Source of the DNA: Brassica napus
Taxonomy: Eukaryota > Streptophyta > Magnoliopsida > Brassicales > Brassicaceae
NCBI RefSeq assembly: GCF_020379485.1
Contig: NW_026015054.1
Location: 1 to 64,000, forward strand
Length of the DNA: 64,000 nt
Reading direction: 5' to 3'
A program made the translations under genes and the position numbers. The notes under the pieces were generated by a model, which had not been told where the DNA came from, made no database searches, and was given only the letters and a program-made list of their open reading frames with translations. This document shows positions 59,143-64,000 of the stretch, piece after piece (position 1 is the stretch's first letter; the number at the start of each line of letters is the position of its first letter).

Positions 59143-61713
59143 TGTCATGTCCCCGATCCTGGATAGGATCGTCCGGACGGACTGCGGTGCAAGGAAACGC
59201 ACCAGTCAGGTCACATGACCCAAGGACAAGCGTGTCATGGTCCTGAATGAAGGTTAAGGGCATCAGTCAGCTGAGACTTAACCAGGATACGATGGAAACA
59301 AGGGTAAAGGAGCTGGGTGAGTGTTTAGGCAGCTGGACGAGTGTTGGTTTGAGTTCAATCAGACCGGTTCAGCTGGTATTCAGTTCACCATGATCTGTTT
59401 AGCTCACAGGAGCTGGTGGACTAGCTCACTCAGCTGGGAACAGCTGGAGGTCAGCTCAATCCGGTGAACGGTGCGTTCTGGTTCGGATCAGTGTGGGCGA
59501 GTCCGGGACGGTTACCGGGCGAGCCGATGGTCCGTGTGCAGGACGGTTTGACCAAATGGGTCTTAGGCTTGGGACAGGGAGCGGGCAAGCTCCCGGAGTG
59601 TGAGCTGAGGCTCAGTGATCGATTTGCCAAAGGAAGAAAAGGGGAGAAACCGCCAATGGGCGGTTATGGGACGGTTTTGGGAAGAAGGGATGGGATTTTG
59701 GTAACTGCTCGCCCAGGCGGTTGGGGACAGTTTAAATCGTCCTCTCTCTCTCATTTCTGATCATTCTGGTCGATTTCTACACCCTGAAACACAAAGAATC
59801 CAGAGAAAAACACAGAGAGTTGGTCGGATTCCCAATCCAAGACCCATGGTGGTGTGAAGGCCATAAAGAGACAGTTTTGGGGCAGATCAAGGGGGAAGTT
59901 GAGAACGACCCTCTGAACGGTTTTGATCTTTGTTGACAACACCCAAAGCCTTATCTGGAGCCTGTGAACACACGCAAATGGTGAGGAAAGGAGGGAGTTG
60001 GCCGGAATCCATTCCCAAGGGCCAATGCAGCCTTAAAGGGAGATTGGTGTGGAAAGCAGTTTCATGGGGAACAAAGAGGGAAGTGATGCACGACCTTTGG
60101 ATGGTGATTGATCATGGATGATCATGTCTAAGGCTTCTCTGTGTCTTGGGAACACACGCAATTGGTTAGGAGAGAAGGGGGAAGGCTTGACTCCACTCTC
60201 AAAGGCATGAACAGCCTTGAAGATGGATGCAGTATAGAAACTGGTTTCATGGAAGTTCCATGGAAGGAGTGATGGTCACGAACCATGGTTAGATCTTATC
60301 AATACTGGAAGTATGTGAAAAGGGTTTGATGAAGGCGTGCTAGGAAGAGCATGGACGCCCCTGATGAGGTAACAGGTGGGGACTGCAGACCATTGGGCAT
60401 AGTCTGGTACACTATGGGCTGATCTGGTCCTGCAGTTACACCTTACTCTGTTTTATGATTATTAATCATATTATTCCTTGTTCTTATGATTGAGATTGAT
60501 TATTAGACATAGTAGCACTGAACCATGGCTTGGCCGGTTCAGAAGAACCCTCCATGGCCTTGGTTTGGCAGCTAAGTCCGGATCTCCTACTTCCTGATGG
60601 ATTTATGGTGATCTGACTTTGGAATTCTCTTAGTTATGATTTATCATGAATTGTCATGAATTTTAATTGATTTTTGGAGCAGATTTGCTTGGGGTCAAAA
60701 TTGCACCTGAGGGCATATTGGGGTCAGATCCTTGTGTTAGGATATCTGATCATATGTTGTGTGCTGGAACATATTGTCACTTACGATATTGATCATAAGG
60801 AATTGCTGGTTATCAACCTTGGTGTTGGTAAGGCAGGCCGTGTGTGATCTGATCATGGGCAAGGATGGACGACCTGATCCTTGGATGATGGATCAAGGTG
60901 TCTGATCTGATTGATCAAAGGATGCACCGGTGGTAAGAGCAACACTAATCAGGTTCAGTGGACATGGTTCCATGACTGATTAGGAAGTATGAAGACTCAT
61001 CAGTTCTGAGTCATGTGGGGTGGTTGGTTGATTGACTCAGGATCTGATGGGCAGTGTTAGTCTTTGTGAGGACTTGATCTGGTTAGTCCATGAGAGGACT
61101 TGGTATGATTAGTCCATGAGCTGGACTTGATATCATAAGTTGATAAGGCAAAAGGATGTGGGACAGTGCATGAACCGGTAAGGGCCAGATGCATGTCCTT
61201 AGCTGATTGAAGACTTCCCAAAGGTTACTTATGTCTGTGGGGATGGTTGGCTGAATGACTAAGTACCCAAGGGAAGAGTTTATGCAGCTCGATCAGCTGG
61301 AACGGAGCAGCAAACCTCAAGTGAAGTGGTTCAGCTCAACTAGTTGGGTGAGCTAGCTAAGACAGCTAAGTCAGCTGGGACAATGAGCTAACAAGCTCCG
61401 GGAATGTGGCAAAGGATCGACCTTGGAGCTAGCTGGCAGTTGTGTTACTGACCAGTAGCTGAGGTGATCTGACCAGACAAGTGTTAGATTGGATTTAGTC
61501 CAATGGATGATAGATGTTATTCCGCTGTGCATAAGGTGAAATGATCTAAGCTAGGGAATGACTAAGGTAGTCTTGAGCTAAGATCTGAGTTAGCCCTCGC
61601 CTAAGGGCGATGTTTTTAAATAAAGGGCAAAATTTTTAGAGGTTCGGTCAGTGTATAGACCGAGCGACGTGAGGCATCGACCGCGGCCTAGTCGGCCGGG
61701 ATCGGGTCTTACA
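59143..61713 (+). repeat. 5' LTR of C1
   Basis: 2,571 bp, from TGTCATGTCCCC to GGGTCTTACA. It contains an AGCT-rich stretch (about 59320-59465) and another near 61320-61400. I see no clear TATA box and no gene. Confidence 0.9.
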
Positions 61714-61716
61714 AGT

Positions 61717-61728
61717 TGGTATCAGAGC
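61717..61728 (+). other. Primer-binding site of C1 (initiator Met tRNA)
   Basis: TGGTATCAGAGC three bases after the LTR. From here to 62440 I find no gag-like reading frame; the stretch is unassigned leader or replaced sequence. Confidence 0.9.
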
Positions 61729-62440
61729 ATGCTTGATCCTGTTAAGGACAGTGCTCAAAGATGTTGAGTTCCAAACCGAAATTATTTCCGAAAACTGAGA
61801 TGACTTGGAACCTTAGTTGTGGTGAGCCAAGTGAGAGTTGAGGTAAGTTTGGGATTCATGCTTGTGAACGGGGAAGTTCCAAGATGAGCCGGCTTAGCCA
61901 AGATACACTCTTCCACGGCAAGACCCTGAAAACATAAAGGTTAGTTTATCTAGTTATTTGGGAATAATAGACGGATTGGATGATGGACGCAATGCAAGAT
62001 CTTTGTATGGATGACCTGGACAAGGGAAGTAACATGGACCAGAGAGTGGCTTAGGTTGAAAGAAACGTGCAGCACTCTCTTGGAGGTAAATGTTATCCCT
62101 TGGTGGCCGTTCAAAACAAGTGAGCATATGCAATGTTCATGTTAGTCTAAGGGAGACGCTACATGGCTAGTACATGAGTGGGCTTGTGATCAGATGGATC
62201 AGCTTGGACTCAGTGTAAGTCAAGGTAGGATTCCTTAAGATTGAGTGAATGTAATGGATCAATTCCAAGAGGAATTAGAAACACGATGTTAAGTATCTTA
62301 GTATGATGAGGATTGAAGTATACTATCAACACTTTTGTGAATGGTATGGGACGTTCACAGATGTGTGATGCTTTGGAGAATGGTATGGGACATTTTCCAA
62401 ATGTGTGATCAAACCAAGATCCTACTCATCTAAGTACTTA

Positions 62441-63258
62441 ATGATCGGTGGTGTGGAAACACATTATTTGATACTGGAGCTACACATAGTGTTGTGAGTC
62501 CAGGAATGGTTGGAAAAGGTTTGTTCCAGTATGGAACATGGGATGGTCCTGAACGAGTGAGTGCGGCCAGAGGGCAAGTTATGAACTCACTCGGTCTGGT
62601 TAAGGACATCCCTGTGGTGATCTTGGATAGGCCGATGCCTATAGATCTGATTGTTGTCCCCCTCAAGCATCATGAAGTGATCTTGGGCATGGACTGGTTG
62701 GGAAAGTATCGGGCAACTCTAGATTGTCACCGGGGAAGGGTGCAACTTGGGAACGAGTTTGGACCCCGATTAAGTACCAAGGAATCAAGCCAACCTCTTG
62801 TAGTTTGGTGGTTTCAGCAGTCCAAGTAGTACGGATGCTTGGAAATGGTAGTGAGGCCTTTTTGGCTACCATTTACACTGATGAGGTTGTAGGGGCCTGT
62901 GACCCAGAGGGTATACCGTTGGTTCGGGAATTTCAGGATGTGTTTAGGGCACTACAGGGCATTCCCCCTGATAGGGCTGACCCATTCATCATTGAATTGG
63001 AACCTGGAACGGCCCCATTATCTAAAAGTCCATATAGAATGGCACCAGCTCAGATGGCAGAGCTGAAGAAGCAACTTGAGGAGTTGCTTGAGAAGGGGTT
63101 CATACACCCTAGTGTATCACCTTGGGGAGCACCAGTCCTATTTGTTAAGAAAAAAGGATGGTAGCTTTAGGTTGTGCATTGATTATAGGGGTTTGAACAG
63201 GGTGACTGGGAAGAACAAGTACCCTTTACCCAGGATTGATGAATTGCTGGAATCATAA
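62441..63258 (+). pseudogene. Truncated pol remnant of C1 (protease and start of RT)
   Basis: Begins ATGATCGGTGGTGTGGAAAC, closely matching the start of B1 pol. A 4-base loss disturbs the frame before the protease DTG motif. The frame then reads a retropepsin-like region ([26 protein letters not shown]), shifts near 62760, continues through the linker to RT ([30 protein letters not shown]), shifts again at an A-run near 63150, and stops at 63256-63258 after PLPRIDELL. The catalytic RT motif, RNase H and integrase are missing. Non-functional. Confidence 0.88.
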
Positions 63259-63775
63259 ACCTTATTGTCCAGGAAGGACTTAAGGGAACAGAACAATCTG
63301 TTAGGACTCATGGTAGAGTGAGCAGCCTAAAGATTGGAACATGTTCACTAGGACTTGGCTGGTGCATCGAGTGGCTTGGAGATTGGTTGAATCTACTAAG
63401 ACTTGAGTACTCAGTATGTTCCTAGGTACTGAATTTGATCTAGTCATGGAACTAAAGTGTTTTACATGGACTTGGTGTCTACTAGGAACGCAACCTGGAG
63501 AGTTGGGTCAGTGACACAAGTCATGTCTTTGTATGGGTGCTTGATGGACCACTTGATAAGATTTTGGGTTAAAAATCTATCAAGTGGGGAAGACTTGTTG
63601 TGTATATGATGACCAAGACATGGTCAGTGAGAAGGAACAAGGTGGGAGATGCAACGAATTGGTTAGAAAGAACCAATCGAGCATGCTCCATGTTCCGGGT
63701 ACAAAGGAGTTCGTATGGAACCTTTGTCATGAGACAAGAGGTTAACACCACTGGATTCGAGGACGAATCCTTCGT
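63259..63775 (+). other. Non-coding internal region of C1
   Basis: No recognisable protein until GGATTCGAGGACGAATCC near 63754-63770, which matches the end of B1 pol. This is consistent with a large internal deletion or replacement of RT, RNase H and integrase. Confidence 0.6.
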
Positions 63776-63787
63776 AAGTGGGGGAGA
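63776..63787 (+). other. Polypurine tract of C1
   Basis: AAGTGGGGGAGA just before CT and the 3' LTR; comparable to B1 but interrupted by one T. Confidence 0.8.
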
Positions 63788-63789
63788 CT

Positions 63790-64000
63790 TGTCATGTCCC
63801 CGATCCTGGATAGGATCGTCCGGATGGACTGCGGTGCAAGGAAACGCACCAGTCAGGTCACATGACCCAAGGACAAGCGTGTCATGGTCCTGAATGAAGG
63901 TTAAGGGCATCAGTCAGCTGAGACTTAACCAGGTTACGATGGAAACAAGGGTAAAGGAGCTGGGTGAGTGTTTAGGCAGCTGGACGAGTGTTGGTTTGAG
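63790..64000 (+). repeat. 3' LTR of C1, partial
   Basis: The first 211 bp of the 3' LTR, TGTCATGTCCCC onward, matching 59143-59353 except for two substitutions. Continues beyond the window. Confidence 0.93.

Larger units (their letters stand above)
59143..64000 (+). mobile_element. Element C1: recent, internally deleted Ty3/gypsy element (cut by window end)
   Basis: 5' LTR 59143-61713, primer site, about 2.06 kb of internal sequence, then the start of the 3' LTR at 63790. The first 211 bases of the two LTRs differ at only two positions, so insertion is recent. Gag is absent and pol stops within RT, so it must have used proteins from another element. It is inserted in satellite after GACGTTTGT; the right target duplication is beyond the window. 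End-of-pol and LTR-start sequences resemble B1, so it belongs to a related clade. Confidence 0.92.

Noticed and set aside
59464..60121. Short ORFs in the C1 5' LTR
   Set aside because: No domain or codon pattern, and the stretch is LTR by comparison of its ends.

Overview
The window looks like a heterochromatic, probably centromeric or pericentromeric, block of a flowering-plant nuclear genome. I recognise no host gene, tRNA, rRNA or bacterial feature. The evidence is plant-type Ty3/gypsy chromoviruses with initiator-Met-tRNA primer sites, plant-type TATA boxes in long LTRs, and about 25 kb of satellite DNA. A eudicot, perhaps Brassicaceae, is a guess from the general style of the LTRs and cannot be proven here.

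The backbone is one complex satellite, seen as five arrays: 682-3254, 10502-14880, 22186-30608, 42164-47008 and 54107-59142 (25,256 bp, about 39% of the window). Its basic unit is about 190-350 bp. Each unit has a conserved block of roughly 105 bp (anchored by the palindrome GCCCACGTGGGC) plus a variable number of about 31-bp subunits carrying GACGTC, often with 10-bp TG-rich expansions. Two arrays show higher-order repeats: 1418 bp in three copies near 42.4-46.8 kb, and 1420 bp in about three copies near 54.3-59.1 kb.

Four copies of one LTR retrotransposon family (family A, probably CRM-like) are inserted in the satellite: A1 (1-681, minus, cut by the window edge), A2 (3255-10501, plus), A3 (14881-22185, plus) and A4 (47009-54106, minus). 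A2, A3 and A4 have perfect 5-bp target-site duplications (CACAG, CCGTC, CTTGG), and removing each element restores an uninterrupted satellite. The LTRs run from TGATGAGGCC to GGCCTGTATCA, so the polyprotein frame continues about 107 codons into the 3' LTR. A4 is nearly intact, with one 7-bp duplication. A3 has two frameshifts and two stops. A2 is broken in many places.

Between arrays 3 and 4 lies an orphan LTR-like segment (30609-34451) and one diverged satellite monomer (34452-34548). Next comes a Tekay-like chromovirus B1 (34549-42163) with open gag and pol frames, a shortened 5' LTR and a full 2010-bp 3' LTR. Its gag and pol are in the same frame, separated by what looks like a 93-nt intron. 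After array 5 comes element C1 (59143 to beyond 64000), a related element with 2.57-kb LTRs, no gag and a pol cut off inside reverse transcriptase. Its LTRs are almost identical where both are visible, so a defective element moved recently.

No gene set works together here beyond the retroelements' own replication functions. The main interest is the satellite, its higher-order structure, and repeated targeting by one chromovirus family.
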